This document shows positions 1 to 10,086 of a stretch of 64,000 nt of DNA, piece after piece; position 1 is the stretch's first letter; every line of letters begins with the position of its first letter. The DNA comes from Diplonema papillatum. Lineage: Eukaryota; Euglenozoa; Diplonemea; Diplonemida; Diplonemidae. The stretch is taken from NCBI GenBank assembly GCA_030068145.1, contig JAPJBO010000035.1:62001-126000 (forward strand). Direction: 5' to 3'. The position numbers were made by a program, and so were the translations under genes. The notes beneath the pieces were generated by a model. That model worked only from the letters and a program-made list of their open reading frames with translations, was not told where the DNA came from and did not search any database.

Positions 1-15
1 CCACACGAAACACAG

Positions 16-122
16 GTAAATCTGGGTTTAGTGGCGGGCGTAAGCGTTCAACAAAAAAGACCCACTTTGTAGCTGGGTCTTTTTTGTTGAACGCTTACGC
101 CCGCCACTAAACCCAGATTTAC
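16..122. repeat. Perfect 49-bp inverted repeat (hairpin)
   Basis: Positions 16-64 and 74-122 are exact reverse complements, separated by a 9-base spacer (65-73). The match stops abruptly on both sides. A transcript would fold into one uninterrupted 49-bp stem. It could be a foldback element, a small-RNA precursor, or a sequencing or assembly palindrome. Nothing nearby decides between these. Confidence 0.9.
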
Positions 123-1064
123 TTGTATTGTTTTCTCCCCCTCTAGCCTCCTTCGAAATGAGCACAAGGCAGTCCCTCGAGTATTTTTTTTGACAGGCAA
201 CACATGCTGACAACCATCAACCACGGCTGCTAATCGGCACCTGAAAGCGCAGCATACTGGCTTTTTACGGCTCGCGAAGAAGCACCCGGCCAACCATGCC
301 CGCCATATCTTGACATACTTACCCCTCTTCAGGAAATGGCGTTGGAACACTTTTAGGACTGTCTGCCTGGAGTATTCCTTGCGAACCGGGTGGTTTAGCC
401 AAAGAATTACCGGGAAGAAAAAGCAGTATTTTTGCCACTTTTACCGAGGAAATGTTCTTCGTGCCCGGAGTTCCAACACCAGAAGGAGCTGCAGAAGGCG
501 TAGTCTGACGAGCATGTGGATGGCGGTCCATGTTCGTTTGTCCGGTGGCTCCTCCTTCCCTCCTTTTTTTTTCCTTCATCGCTGCCGGAGTCAGTATAAC
601 TTTTGTCCGGGCCACACTCTTTTCAAAAAAAGATGAGCGATAACTTTCCCCGCCACCCTGCCCCCGCATTCCGTTCCGCATACATGCCTTCTTATTTTTG
701 CTTTTGTTCGTCGTAAGTAATTTCCGAGATACGATTCGATCCAGCGCAGTCTGCACCAGGAGTTCATCTGCCAGCTGGGCCAAGCCCTATTCCGTGTTAC
801 ATGTATCTGTGCGTTGAACCGACTCACTCGGGTCCAGTATCGCCGGCCAGTTATAAGCAGATTGGCGGCACTGTGCGCCTGCTTTGTAGGAAACTACTGA
901 AGGCGGTTCAGTTGCGAATCACAAAAGAAGGCGAACCGATTCGCGAAACAGGGTCCGGTTACCGTTTGCTTGGTCGCTACACACGTCTTCTGCACTTTGA
1001 TAACGCCAAGCCCCTCCCCCCAAACTCAGGCTAGCGAAGAGGCCGGAGAGCCAAGCGAAGGAGA
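123..1064. other. Non-coding stretch upstream of BCKDHB
   Basis: No recognisable gene, only short overlapping open frames on both strands with low-complexity T and A runs. It presumably contains the promoter and 5' UTR of the gene starting at 1065. I see no convincing TATA box. Confidence 0.5.
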
Positions 1065-2084
1065 ATGCAAGCGGTACGGCGTCAGGCGGCTGCCAGCGCG
1101 AAGCTCGCGGCACGTCGATGGGGCTCGACCGAGATCAATATGTGCACGGCCATCAACCATGCGATGCGTGACGCCCTGAAGCGAAACGACAAGACCGTGC
1201 TGTACGGAGAAGACGTCGGGTTCGGCGGCGTGTTTCGCTGCTCCGTGGGGCTGAGAGACCAGTTCGGAAAGGACAGGGTCTTCAACACCCCCGTCAACGA
1301 GCAAGGCCTGATCGCGTTCGGCGTCGGCTTGTGCGTGGCTGGGTACGACGTCATCGCAGAGATCCAGTTCGCGGATTACATCTTCCCGGCGTTCGACCAA
1401 ATCGTGAACGAAGTCGCGAAGTACAGGTACCGCACCTCGTCGACCTGGAATTGCGGCGGCATGGTCATCCGGGCGCCCTGCTCCGCCGTCGGACACGGCA
1501 GCATGTACCACTCGCAGTCGGTTGAAGCATTCTTCTCCCACTGCCCCGGGCTGACTATTGTGATCCCCCGCGGCCCGTACCAAGCCAAAGGGCTGCTCAC
1601 GGCGGCCGTCAAGGAGAGGAACCCGGTCCTCTTCTTCGAGCCGAAGATCCTCTACCGAAACTCGGTCGGCGAGGTTCCGGACGAGGAGTACTCGTTGCCC
1701 ATCGGGCAGGCGGACGTCGTGCGGAGCGGGACGGATATCACTTTCATCGGATGGGGCACGCAGGTGGCCAAGATGCTGACGGCTGCCGACGAGCTGGCGG
1801 GCAAGGACATCTCGATCGAGGTCATCGACCTGCAAACCATCGTGCCGTGGGACGTCGAGACCGTGACGGCCTCGGTGAAGAAAACGGGGCGCTGCGTCAT
1901 CACCCACGAGGCGCCCGTAACCAGCGGCTTCGGAGCAGAGCTCTCGGCCAGCATCCAGGAGCGCTGCTTCCTGCACCTCGAGGCACCGATCTCCCGCGTC
2001 TGTGGGCAGGACACGCACTTCCCACTGGCGTTCGAAGAGTTCTATCTGCCGTCGGTCCCCCGGTGTGCCTTCCTCCTGAGCTGA
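1065..2084 (+). CDS. BCKDHB: 2-oxoisovalerate dehydrogenase (branched-chain keto acid) E1 beta subunit, mitochondrial
   Basis: 339 residues, one exon. With the alpha subunit, E1 decarboxylates the 2-oxo acids from Leu, Ile and Val using thiamine diphosphate. The first ~20 residues are Arg/Ala-rich without acids, a plausible mitochondrial presequence. The rest is family sequence throughout: [16 protein letters not shown] (48-63), FNTPVNEQG with Glu79 at the position of the cofactor-activating glutamate, [50 protein letters not shown] and [16 protein letters not shown]. These fit the branched-chain enzyme better than pyruvate dehydrogenase E1 beta. The ATG at 1065 is the only one giving a presequence. 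The C terminus stops about a dozen residues earlier than animal homologues, after [14 protein letters not shown]; this may be natural or a missed terminal exon. Confidence 0.95.
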   Translation: MQAVRRQAAASAKLAARRWGSTEINMCTAINHAMRDALKRNDKTVLYGEDVGFGGVFRCSVGLRDQFGKDRVFNTPVNEQGLIAFGVGLCVAGYDVIAEIQFADYIFPAFDQIVNEVAKYRYRTSSTWNCGGMVIRAPCSAVGHGSMYHSQSVEAFFSHCPGLTIVIPRGPYQAKGLLTAAVKERNPVLFFEPKILYRNSVGEVPDEEYSLPIGQADVVRSGTDITFIGWGTQVAKMLTAADELAGKDISIEVIDLQTIVPWDVETVTASVKKTGRCVITHEAPVTSGFGAELSASIQERCFLHLEAPISRVCGQDTHFPLAFEEFYLPSVPRCAFLLS

Positions 2085-2849
2085 GTTGAACCAGAGCAAA
2101 ATCACATCTTCTCACGCTGCGACGAGCACACAACGTATAGGGTGGGAGTGCCAAAAGGGGGAGGGGTTCGGGCAGAAAGATTGAATGCGACCTGTATCCT
2201 TCCAGAACCCGTGTTTTGAGGCCGAATGGGGCCTAAATCCATCCGGCCACGGATGAGCACTGCAAAACAAGTGGTCCACCACCTCGTCGGTAAAAGCCAG
2301 AACGATGGCACAATTGCTCGCGGTCCGGAAAGCGAAGTTGCCCTGAAGATTCTTAAGAGGGCAAACTTGACTTCCGGACACGAACATATTTCCTACAGTG
2401 CTCCCCGGCCCTCAGAGCCAGTTCTTTTTTTTTTTTTTTACACAAGCGTGCTCCGACCACTGCACCCTCTGCCGACACTCGCTAACCGTCGACGATGACG
2501 GCAGCCCCATCCTGAAGCGCAAATACTGCCGACGCGTCACTGCTGCTGTGTGCGCTCGGATTGGCGCCTCTCAAGCGGCCACCTTATGTCACTCGTTCGT
2601 TTGTAAAGATTGCTCCGTTCTTCTCCCTGACTTGTTCCCGGATTAGGATGACACATACTACTACTACTACTACCAATTACACAAGCGCCAGCTTGGAAGG
2701 AAATGCTCGACGATGCTGCCAGACAAAGAACCGAAGGGATCCCAAGTGCTGTAACTACCGAGCCTTGTGAACCGACGTGAGGTCATGCGGGTCTACCCCT
2801 GCACGACAAATCACACAAACCCAACAGGTCAAAGTCCTGAGTGAGAAAA
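2085..2849. other. Intergenic, with one copy of a diverged dispersed repeat
   Basis: No gene. A T15 run lies at 2425-2439 and a short ACT microsatellite near 2650. Roughly 2535-2660 resembles 13470-13585, sharing blocks such as GTGCGCTCGGA, GTTCTTCTCC/GTTCTCCTTCC and the ACTAGGAC-like end. Both look like old copies of one interspersed repeat. Confidence 0.45.
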
Positions 2850-2925
2850 CAACACACGGTGGTGTAAGCGAAGAACAAGTCGGTCGCAACACTTACAAAC
2901 ATGGCTAGCCGTGGTTAAAGTGTAT
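2850..2925 (+). repeat. LTR-like repeat family L, left half of a copy split by the TIR element
   Basis: Matches 28795-28845 closely through TCGGTCGCAACACTTACA and ATGGCTAGCCGTGGTTAAAG, ending in GTGTAT at 2925. The rest of this copy resumes at 7885 on the far side of the inserted element. The left boundary is uncertain. Confidence 0.75.
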
Positions 2926-3082
2926 CATGCAGGGTCAAAACCTTGTGTCTTTTTGGTAAGAGGGATTTACACCCAAAACAAAAATGGCCACCCATTTCTT
3001 CTGGAAAAAATTGGAGGTTTGAAAAAAATAGTTTTGGAACAAAAACTGCGGTGATTTTTGATGAAATCGAGCAATCTTTTTT

Positions 3083-3212
3083 TTGACATTTCAATGATAA
3101 CCCTCAGGATGGAATTGAACGAAGATTAATTATCTGATAACTCTCGGCGACGTCGAAGGACACTGGACGAGAGCACCAGCTCAACTCCCTCGCATTGAAA
3201 GGCGAGAAATTT
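3083..3212 (+). repeat. Internal direct repeat 'b', copy 1 (copy 2 at 6707-6836)
   Basis: The 130 bp starting TTTTGACATTTCAATGATAA recur without a difference I can see at 6707-6836. Both copies lie in the TIR element. Copy 1 is close to the left terminus. Confidence 0.9.
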
Positions 3213-3305
3213 GTGTCTTGGTGTGGCGCGAGACAGATATGCAGAATAATCGCGAATGCAGGAGGGCAGATGAGACGAGGATCCAGATGTGGAGACGAGG
3301 TGCAG

Positions 3306-4502
3306 ACTGACGCGAGCGAGTGTGGGAACCAGGCATGTTCAAGGAGATAGTGGATCGTCGGCGTACCGAGTGTCTAGAGGCACGCTCGGGGACGAGTCAG
3401 TTTCCGAACGCCATGTGCTGGAATCAGGCATGCGCGGGAGGAGGTGCCGGGCGTCTGGAATCAGGCCCGCGCACGTTGGCCCGCTGGCCGTCATGCGTCT
3501 GGAATCAGGCATGATAATGGTCAGCAGTACCGAGCGTCTGGAATCAGGCTCAGTACGGGTCAACGCTCCGAACGCCATGTGCTGGAATCAGGCATGCGCG
3601 GGAGGAGGTGCCGGGCGTCTGGAATCAGGCCCGTGCACGTTGGCCCGCTGGCAGTCATGCGTCTGGCATCAGGCATGATAATGGTCAGCAGTACCGAGCG
3701 TCTGGAATCAGGCTCAGTACGGGTCAACGCTCCGAACGCCATGTGCTGGAATCAGGCATGCGCGGGAGGAGGTGCCGGGCGTCTGGAATCAGGCCCGTGC
3801 ACGTTGGCCCGCTGGCCGTCATGCGTCTGGAATCAGGCATGATAATGGTCAGCAGTACCGAGCGTCTGGAATCAGGCTCAGTACGGGTCAACGCTCCGAA
3901 CGCCATGTGCTGGAATCAGGCATGTGCGGGAGGAGGTGCCGGGCGTCTGGAATCAGGCCCGTGCACGTTGGCCCGCTGGCAGTCATGCGTCTGGCATCAG
4001 GCATGATAATGGTCAGCAGTACCGAGCGTCTGGAATCAGGCTCAGTACGGGTCAACGCTCCGAACGCCATGTGCTGGAATCAGGCATGCGCGGGAGGAGG
4101 TGCCGGGCGTCTGGAATCAGGCCCGCGCACGTTGGCCCGCTGGCCGTCATGCGTCTGGAATCAGGCATGATAATGGTCAGCAGTACCGAGCGTCTGGAAT
4201 CAGGCTCAGTACGGGTCAACGCTCCGAACGCCATGTGCTGGAATCAGGCCCGTGCACGTTGGCCCACTGGCCGTCATGCATCTGGAATCAGCATGATAAG
4301 GGTCAGCGTAGCGAGCGTCAGAGTACGAGTCATTGCTCCGCGTGTGCTCGAAGCAGCCAGGCGCGGGAGGTCGGGCGTCTGGAATCAGGCCCCCGCTGGC
4401 GTCCTACTTCTGGATCGGGTATGATAATGGTCAGCGGTACGGGCGTCTGGGAGTTGGCTATGTACGGGTCGATGCTCCTAACGCCATGTACTTGAATCAG
4501 GC
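3306..4502 (+). repeat. 164-bp satellite array with 328-bp higher-order alternation
   Basis: About five good 164-bp units from ~3408 to ~4230, with degenerate partial units on both sides. Each unit holds four sub-blocks marked by TGGAATCAGGC, so the unit grew from a ~40-bp motif. Units alternate: the first, third and fifth carry GGCCGTCATGCGTCTGGAAT while the second and fourth carry GGCAGTCATGCGTCTGGCAT. The true long period is therefore 328 bp. Open frames across it repeat every 164 bp and are by-products. Confidence 0.93.
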
Positions 4503-6495
4503 ACGCGCCGGCAGGCGATCAACACGGACAGATCCAGAAGTTTCAAATTATATTTCGACTTCAGCGCTTACACGATTTGCTCAGAGTCCACCTTGGTACA
4601 CTCGAGCATCGCCACCTTCGACCTGACGAGGTCGGCGGTCTCGTACAGGTTCTTGTTGATGTTTTGAGGATGTCGTTTAGGGTCTCGGAAGGGCGGATCG
4701 TAAGAACACGCGCGCAAAGTAGCGTAGTCATATCTGCCGAGCAACGCAGGTCTCAGGAGATTTGCTATTGGGTGAGTCCAGAGCGAAGGGTTGCGAACGA
4801 GAGCGGCATCAGCAAAGCTGTTGCTGTCGAAATGAAGGTGTCGCTGCGCATGACCGACAGGTTCGCGGAGATGGCCAGACAGCTCATGCGGTCCACGAGT
4901 GGATCACGAGGGTTACATGGAACTGCCGAGGTCGGTCGTCGCTTCTTCTTTCGCGTCGCTGTCGTCTTTCCGTTGAACCGTTCTTGGGGCCAGCCCGTGA
5001 TGGAGATGCAGCGATCTTCGGTGAGAAAGCGTCGGTACCGCACCATAACCCCTTATGGCTGCGGTCCTATGCAGGTGGTAGTGAGCTGTGGATTCTGTTG
5101 GTAGGCCTGTTACGGTGGCTTCATTACTCCTGGTCTTGGAAAGACTACCTGGAGACGACTTGTGCAAATTCCTAGGCACCTCCGGGACATGATGTCGACC
5201 GGCAGGGCGGTAAGCCGGTAATGCTGGTTTTTGCGTCTTTTCAGAAGGGTGAAGGACCGTGCTAAGCGCACTCTACCGGCGGGCGGGTACGAAGAAGGAC
5301 CGCGCCCAACGGCAACCCCACTCTCGAGTGGTGACTTACGGACCCGAAGGGCCTCACATATACGCGAACGCGAGGCCTCGCGGGGGTCCTTACGCAGAAG
5401 GCTCACCTCAGTTCTTGCGAGAAACGCGCACGGGGATTACCCAAACATAGCTATATTAGAAGCCGAATCGAAGCCGCAGTGATAGCCCTGTGGGGTTGGT
5501 TGCAAATAATGACTGAGGCTGCCAGGTAATCGTTGTCGACGTCAGCGCGACGCTACGGCAGCATGGTAACGGGTGCGTCTCGAATGGAGGAAATGACACG
5601 GTCGGAACTCCTACGGCTATGGTACCTTGTGAGGCCCATCAACGACCTAAGCTGCGGCAACTCAGGGGTCCTCTCCGGGAGGTGGCGCCAGGGCGTTCGC
5701 TCCTTGCGTTGTCTAGGTGCGCCGGCGATGCAGTGATCTACTCACAGTTCACGCTTCGCGGCTGGTCGGAAGGCAGAGTGCGCCTGCGACAGTTGGACCG
5801 AGGCCGTGCCTGGGTACCCGCAAGACGTGCCCGACTTTCAACGGAAGTTGGAGCTTCACATCAAAACGCTAGCCGCCGCCGTAGGCCGCGCAATTGCCAA
5901 GAAGAAAAGAGTCCGTGACATGTTACGACGGTGCTTCCCGTGAGACGGGCTCGCCCGCCAGCCAGAACGGCCCCGGCTGTGTCGACGTTGACGCTGTCAC
6001 CCTCGGGAACGGGGCCGCGGCCTGCACCGCGCCTCCGACGGAGAGATCTACGCCCGCCTGAAGTGCGAGGTAGTAGTGAGGTGACCCTAGGAGAGATGGT
6101 CCCTGTACTCCAACTCGTCGTCTCTCTCTCGGGCCGCGCAGGAACGAGTTGAACTGTAGCTTGAGCGATCCCGGGGAGCTGAACCCGGCGGACCCTCCGG
6201 GCGGGCGCCCCTTCGACTCTTGGGAGCGGAAGGCGAGCGAAGGATGCGAGTGTGACGGTTGCATAGTGCTTTTCACTTCTGCAAAGGAGGACACCCAGGG
6301 CTCCTCCCGGGACAGGTCGATGAGAACTGCCAGAGGCACGCAGAATTAAAGCAAAGGAGGCGGGGAAGGAAGTAGGCGCGAGGCGATGTACTCCGCTGTC
6401 TCGGGAATTTTGAGTGTCCGTTTCTTCCTCGCGTGTGAGGACGAGGAAGTACGGGCCTCTCAGACGGCGATGGGAACGAGGCCCGGGTCAGCGAT
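4503..6495. other. Unrecognised GC-rich interior of the TIR element
   Basis: About 2 kb with no protein domain, tRNA or rRNA that I recognise. Open frames of up to 175 codons occur on both strands without family signatures, as expected in GC-rich non-coding DNA. It may be captured host sequence or decayed transposon sequence. Confidence 0.4.
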
Positions 6496-6707
6496 GGGAG
6501 CGCCGCTAGGCACCTGCCCCGCTCAAGCGGGGCTCCATCTGGAAAGAGACAAGGTTAGCGAGCCGAACAGGCCTGCTAGATTTCCAGGCCAGCGGCTTAC
6601 CCGGGCCGTCGACTTCCCAACGCGTAGTAAGCGCAGCTAACGTCGAGCAATAGTGCGACACCACGGCAACTGCCTTTTCTGTCAGAGGGAGTTGAGAGAA
6701 AATTAAT
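6496..6707 (+). repeat. Internal direct repeat 'a', copy 1 (copy 2 at 7594-7805)
   Basis: 212 bp beginning GGGAGCGCCGCTAGGCACCT recur 1098 bp downstream at 7594-7805 with one difference seen (GAGTTGAG versus GAATTGAG). Each copy contains a compact GC hairpin, CCCCGC-TCAA-GCGGGG. Copy 1 is followed immediately by repeat 'b'. Copy 2 lies next to the right terminus. Confidence 0.9.
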
Positions 6708-6836
6708 TGACATTTCAATGATAACCCTCAGGATGGAATTGAACGAAGATTAATTATCTGATAACTCTCGGCGACGTCGAAGGACACTGGACGAGAGCAC
6801 CAGCTCAACTCCCTCGCATTGAAAGGCGAGAAATTT
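6707..6836 (+). repeat. Internal direct repeat 'b', copy 2
   Basis: Same sequence as 3083-3212. It directly abuts the end of repeat 'a' (6496-6707), forming an a-b junction inside the element. Confidence 0.9.
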
Positions 6837-7593
6837 CCCACCCACCCGCCCGGAACATCCATCAGGAGTGGATGGAGGAGCGGAGTCAGGCGCAGAAGAG
6901 CCAGAGCTGGGTGAAGGAGCCGTTCCGAAGAGAGTGGCGGCCTGCTAGACCGAAGCGCGGGACGCGGTAGGATGGGCTGCATGCTGCGTCCACCTGAAGG
7001 TTTCTGTGAGCTGAAGGGCTGAGCCATGGCCGACGTCAGCGCCGATGCTGGAGGCCCACGGTGCATTGAAGCCATGCGGTCTCCCAACCGAGGGAAGAGC
7101 TACATCGCGCATGACCGCTCACACGGCGCCCTCAACTGTGAAGGGTTGCCCGCGGCGGATCAGGGTTCGATCGATGGCCGTGCTCGTCTATCGTCCATCC
7201 ACTCCCGTTGGATGAAGGAAACAGATTTGAAGTAAGTGCGCACGAACGAAGGAAGCACCAGATCTGTTTTCTTTTGACTGAAGGGACAATAGGGAAACTG
7301 TGGCAGATCCGGAAGGAGACGACTGGAGAACTGGAGCTGACGGCGAAGATGAGGTCGTCGTTTTTCTTCCTCGTGGAAGTGAGCGCTTCCAACGAGAGCT
7401 GCGAGGGCAACGTGGGGCTGAGAGCGATCCGGCCGCCTTTGTAGTCTTGTGCCGGCGAAAGATGCGGGTTTGCGTTCTCGGTAGCGGACCGGCATTCTTT
7501 TCGCGTTTCGTTATGCAAGGCCCCCGCACACCAGCACAAATCACGGTGATGTGTCATCCGCATCTATTGCTCGACTTGCCTTACTCGGCAGCC

Positions 7594-7805
7594 GGGAGCG
7601 CCGCTAGGCACCTGCCCCGCTCAAGCGGGGCTCCATCTGGAAAGAGACAAGGTTAGCGAGCCGAACAGGCCTGCTAGATTTCCAGGCCAGCGGCTTACCC
7701 GGGCCGTCGACTTCCCAACGCGTAGTAAGCGCAGCTAACGTCGAGCAATAGTGCGACACCACGGCAACTGCCTTTTCTGTCAGAGGGAATTGAGAGAAAA
7801 TTAAT
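7594..7805 (+). repeat. Internal direct repeat 'a', copy 2
   Basis: Near-identical to 6496-6707. It ends about 45 bp inside the right terminal inverted repeat of the element. Confidence 0.9.
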
Positions 7806-7884
7806 CTCTCCAAATTTGTTTCTTGGCGACCATCGGCCCCGCGGCAGCGTTTACCAAAAAGACACAAGGCTTTGACCCTGCATG

Positions 7885-7984
7885 GTATAAGCATACCTAC
7901 TACCCTCATACTACCCGCCTCACAGCCTCAATGGTCAACCAGAGACCCTATAACACCGAACCTCTAAACCACAATAAACGCTAA
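7885..7984 (+). repeat. LTR-like repeat family L, right half of the split copy
   Basis: Continues the copy broken at 2925: AAGCATACCTACTACCCTCA, CTCAATGGTCAACCAGAG and an end in AACGCTAA. It matches 28842-28940 with few changes. Confidence 0.8.
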
Positions 7985-9939
7985 CAAATCAGATTGTGTT
8001 TGTATTGTGTTTGCCCTCTACCTCTATATTTCCTCCCTTCCATGCGGAGTCAAAGCAGCTACGTCGAGTATTTCCGACGTCAGCGGATAGGTTGCCGAAC
8101 CTTTCTCACCAACCTTCACCAGTAACCAACCGACAACAGATTGGTCGAAGCCGGGGAGAAGGTGATGCACTTCTGAGCGGCATCTACTCTCCGAACTCGC
8201 TGCCAAGGAGGAAGACCTCTCTTCCTGCCGCGCAGTAGTCCTCCGAAACGTGTACCATCGCCTTTCGCTGAAGCTTTTATTTGACCTCGAAGTGCGCAAG
8301 AGACGCATTCTCGCGACCTCTGACTTTGCTCTGGGCAGCCGCCCCCCCCAGTCTGAATACCAGGAAGTGTTCGAGACGCGGTTCCGCTCTCCATTTGAAG
8401 CCGTAGGAACGCTCATAGTGCTGCGATAGACTCGGGTTTGTGCGGACAGAAACACCGTCGCGGTCTTCCGCTTCTCCGTTCGAAGCCGTACAAACACCCC
8501 ATGCTCTGAAGCCATACTTAACAAGGTGGCAAACACAATCACCATCAAGGCAGAATCCGTGGCCAGCCCAACGCGCTAACCTTTACAATCCGAAAACGTC
8601 GCCATTATCATGACAATTCGGTCCGAACAAAGATATGGCGGCGGAGTCATCAGTGTGATGGCTTCCGTAAGTACCTCAACGGTCGTTTGCAGCCAAGGTT
8701 TCGAATATGTTGCTGCAGCAGAGCTTTGCGTCTGCGTGAACACAGGCGCGTCTACGATTCTACGTTGAGGCAAGATGCACTGCAGTGGACACAGCTTTCG
8801 TACCTCTTTGTGCGGACGAGCATGTCTTCGCGGCTCTCGTCAAGTATCTTCACCGCAGCGAGTTGGTTGAAAGGAAGGTGAACGGATTGTCTTGTCATTA
8901 AAGTTAGAGACAGTGGCCCAGAATGTCCATGCGAGCTCATTTACTTGCCGTCGATGGTGTCGTGAGGGCCTCCTCCTTAACTGAAGCGTGATAAAAGCCA
9001 TCTCACACCTTCAAAAAGGCGGTGTACTTTGAGCCTCAAATGACCTCGGAAAAGTGGTATTATGGCGTGAGAGCTGTTGTTCTTTGTGCGAAGCGAGTAC
9101 TTCGGGCGAAAGACAAGTCTTTTGCGCTGCCCAGGAGTTTCCGGCTCCTGACGCGCTAAGCATGTTACGTTTGAAAAGGCCTCTTGGACGCGAGATATGG
9201 CCTGCTCCCACCCGAACCGATCTTCTTTCACGTACTTGTCGTGGCCCTTCGTTTGGCGGCTATTCTTCGGTCCGTTTTTCTTTTCCTTTTTTTGTGTGAT
9301 AACGCGATTGTCATTATCGAAAAGTGGTTGGCGTACTGCGGAAGTTACCAAGGTGATATCACATACAACCCCCTCCCCGACTATTTGCGACAATACTGCC
9401 TTGCAGAGCACACGTTGTTACAGCTAAAAAGCAAACGCCAACAGCGGTTTGACCTGAAAAGAGATCCAATCGCACGAACGAACAGCGCACAACGAGAACC
9501 TTACGCGCGCGGAGAGGGAAGTCATAGCCCTGGAGCAGGAACACAGTCCGATGCCGATCAGTTGCAGTCCAGGGCCAGCCGAATTTGTTTCCGTTCGTTC
9601 CTGTCGTTGCCAGAGTCTTCCGTTGCACACAACAGTTGGTGTTCGGAGGTAGGCAATGCCACCCCGTGAAATTTGTTCTTCTCTCACTCGACGATCCTCC
9701 ACGCCCTGTTTCGTCGGTCAGACTGAAACGGACCCGCCTAGTTTGCCCGAGGATTGAAGAAATGAGGAATCTGGGGAGTCCCATGTAAAGTTTCGGAACA
9801 CGTCTACTCGAAACAGCAAGCATTGATCCTGGGTATGGATGATTGATGCCAGCATCACGGCTTCGAGGAGGTGTCGGGAGGAGCACGGTGTGAGATCGTT
9901 TGATTTAGCCTGTCGCTCGACAAGAACACCATCCTTATG
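7985..9939. other. Intergenic stretch, no confident gene
   Basis: No recognisable protein family on either strand. One spot looks exon-like: an ATG at 8610 opens 19 codons ending exactly at a strong GTAAGT donor (8667), and an open stretch follows an ACAG acceptor at 8749-8876. I cannot connect it to a family. The last part holds the promoter of the zinc-finger gene. Confidence 0.4.
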
Positions 9940-9945
9940 TATAAA
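9940..9945 (+). promoter_or_regulatory. Putative TATA box (TATAAA) of the zinc-finger gene
   Basis: TATAAA lies 147 bp upstream of the ATG at 10087, leaving room for a ~100-base 5' UTR. If used, it puts the upstream in-frame ATG at 9937 before the transcript start, which supports the start at 10087. Confidence 0.4.
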
Positions 9946-10086
9946 CCTCCTGAATTTGACCTAGAGTTTCCGCAGAAGGCTTTCTGCACACCTTCCCCTC
10001 CGTCCGTATGGGGTTATAAGCTATCTTCACCCCCCCCCCCCCCCAGGAGTTATGCTACGGTCCCGCGGGGGGGCGGGGGCGCACTC

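Larger units (their letters stand above)
2926..7884. mobile_element. 4.96-kb TIR DNA element, non-autonomous, GTAT target duplication
   Basis: Positions 2926-2959 and 7851-7884 are inverted repeats of 34 bp with one mismatch (outer bases CATGCAGGGTCAAA). Both ends abut GTAT (2922-2925 and 7885-7888). The uninterrupted target is visible at 28830-28850, where the same flanks meet as AGTGTATAAGCATACC. This directly shows insertion with a 4-bp duplication. No transposase is recognisable inside. The content is a 164-bp satellite array, an unrecognised GC-rich stretch and two pairs of internal direct repeats. A 4-bp duplication does not fix a superfamily; Chapaev-like CACTA relatives are one possibility. 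Confidence 0.85.

Noticed and set aside
3289..4495. Series of 129-166-codon + frames and 60-codon - frames
   Set aside because: They repeat every 164 bp with the satellite and are by-products.
5110..6340. Possible rRNA- or tRNA-like segment in the GC-rich interior of the TIR element
   Set aside because: No conserved rRNA core sequence or cloverleaf could be identified by eye.
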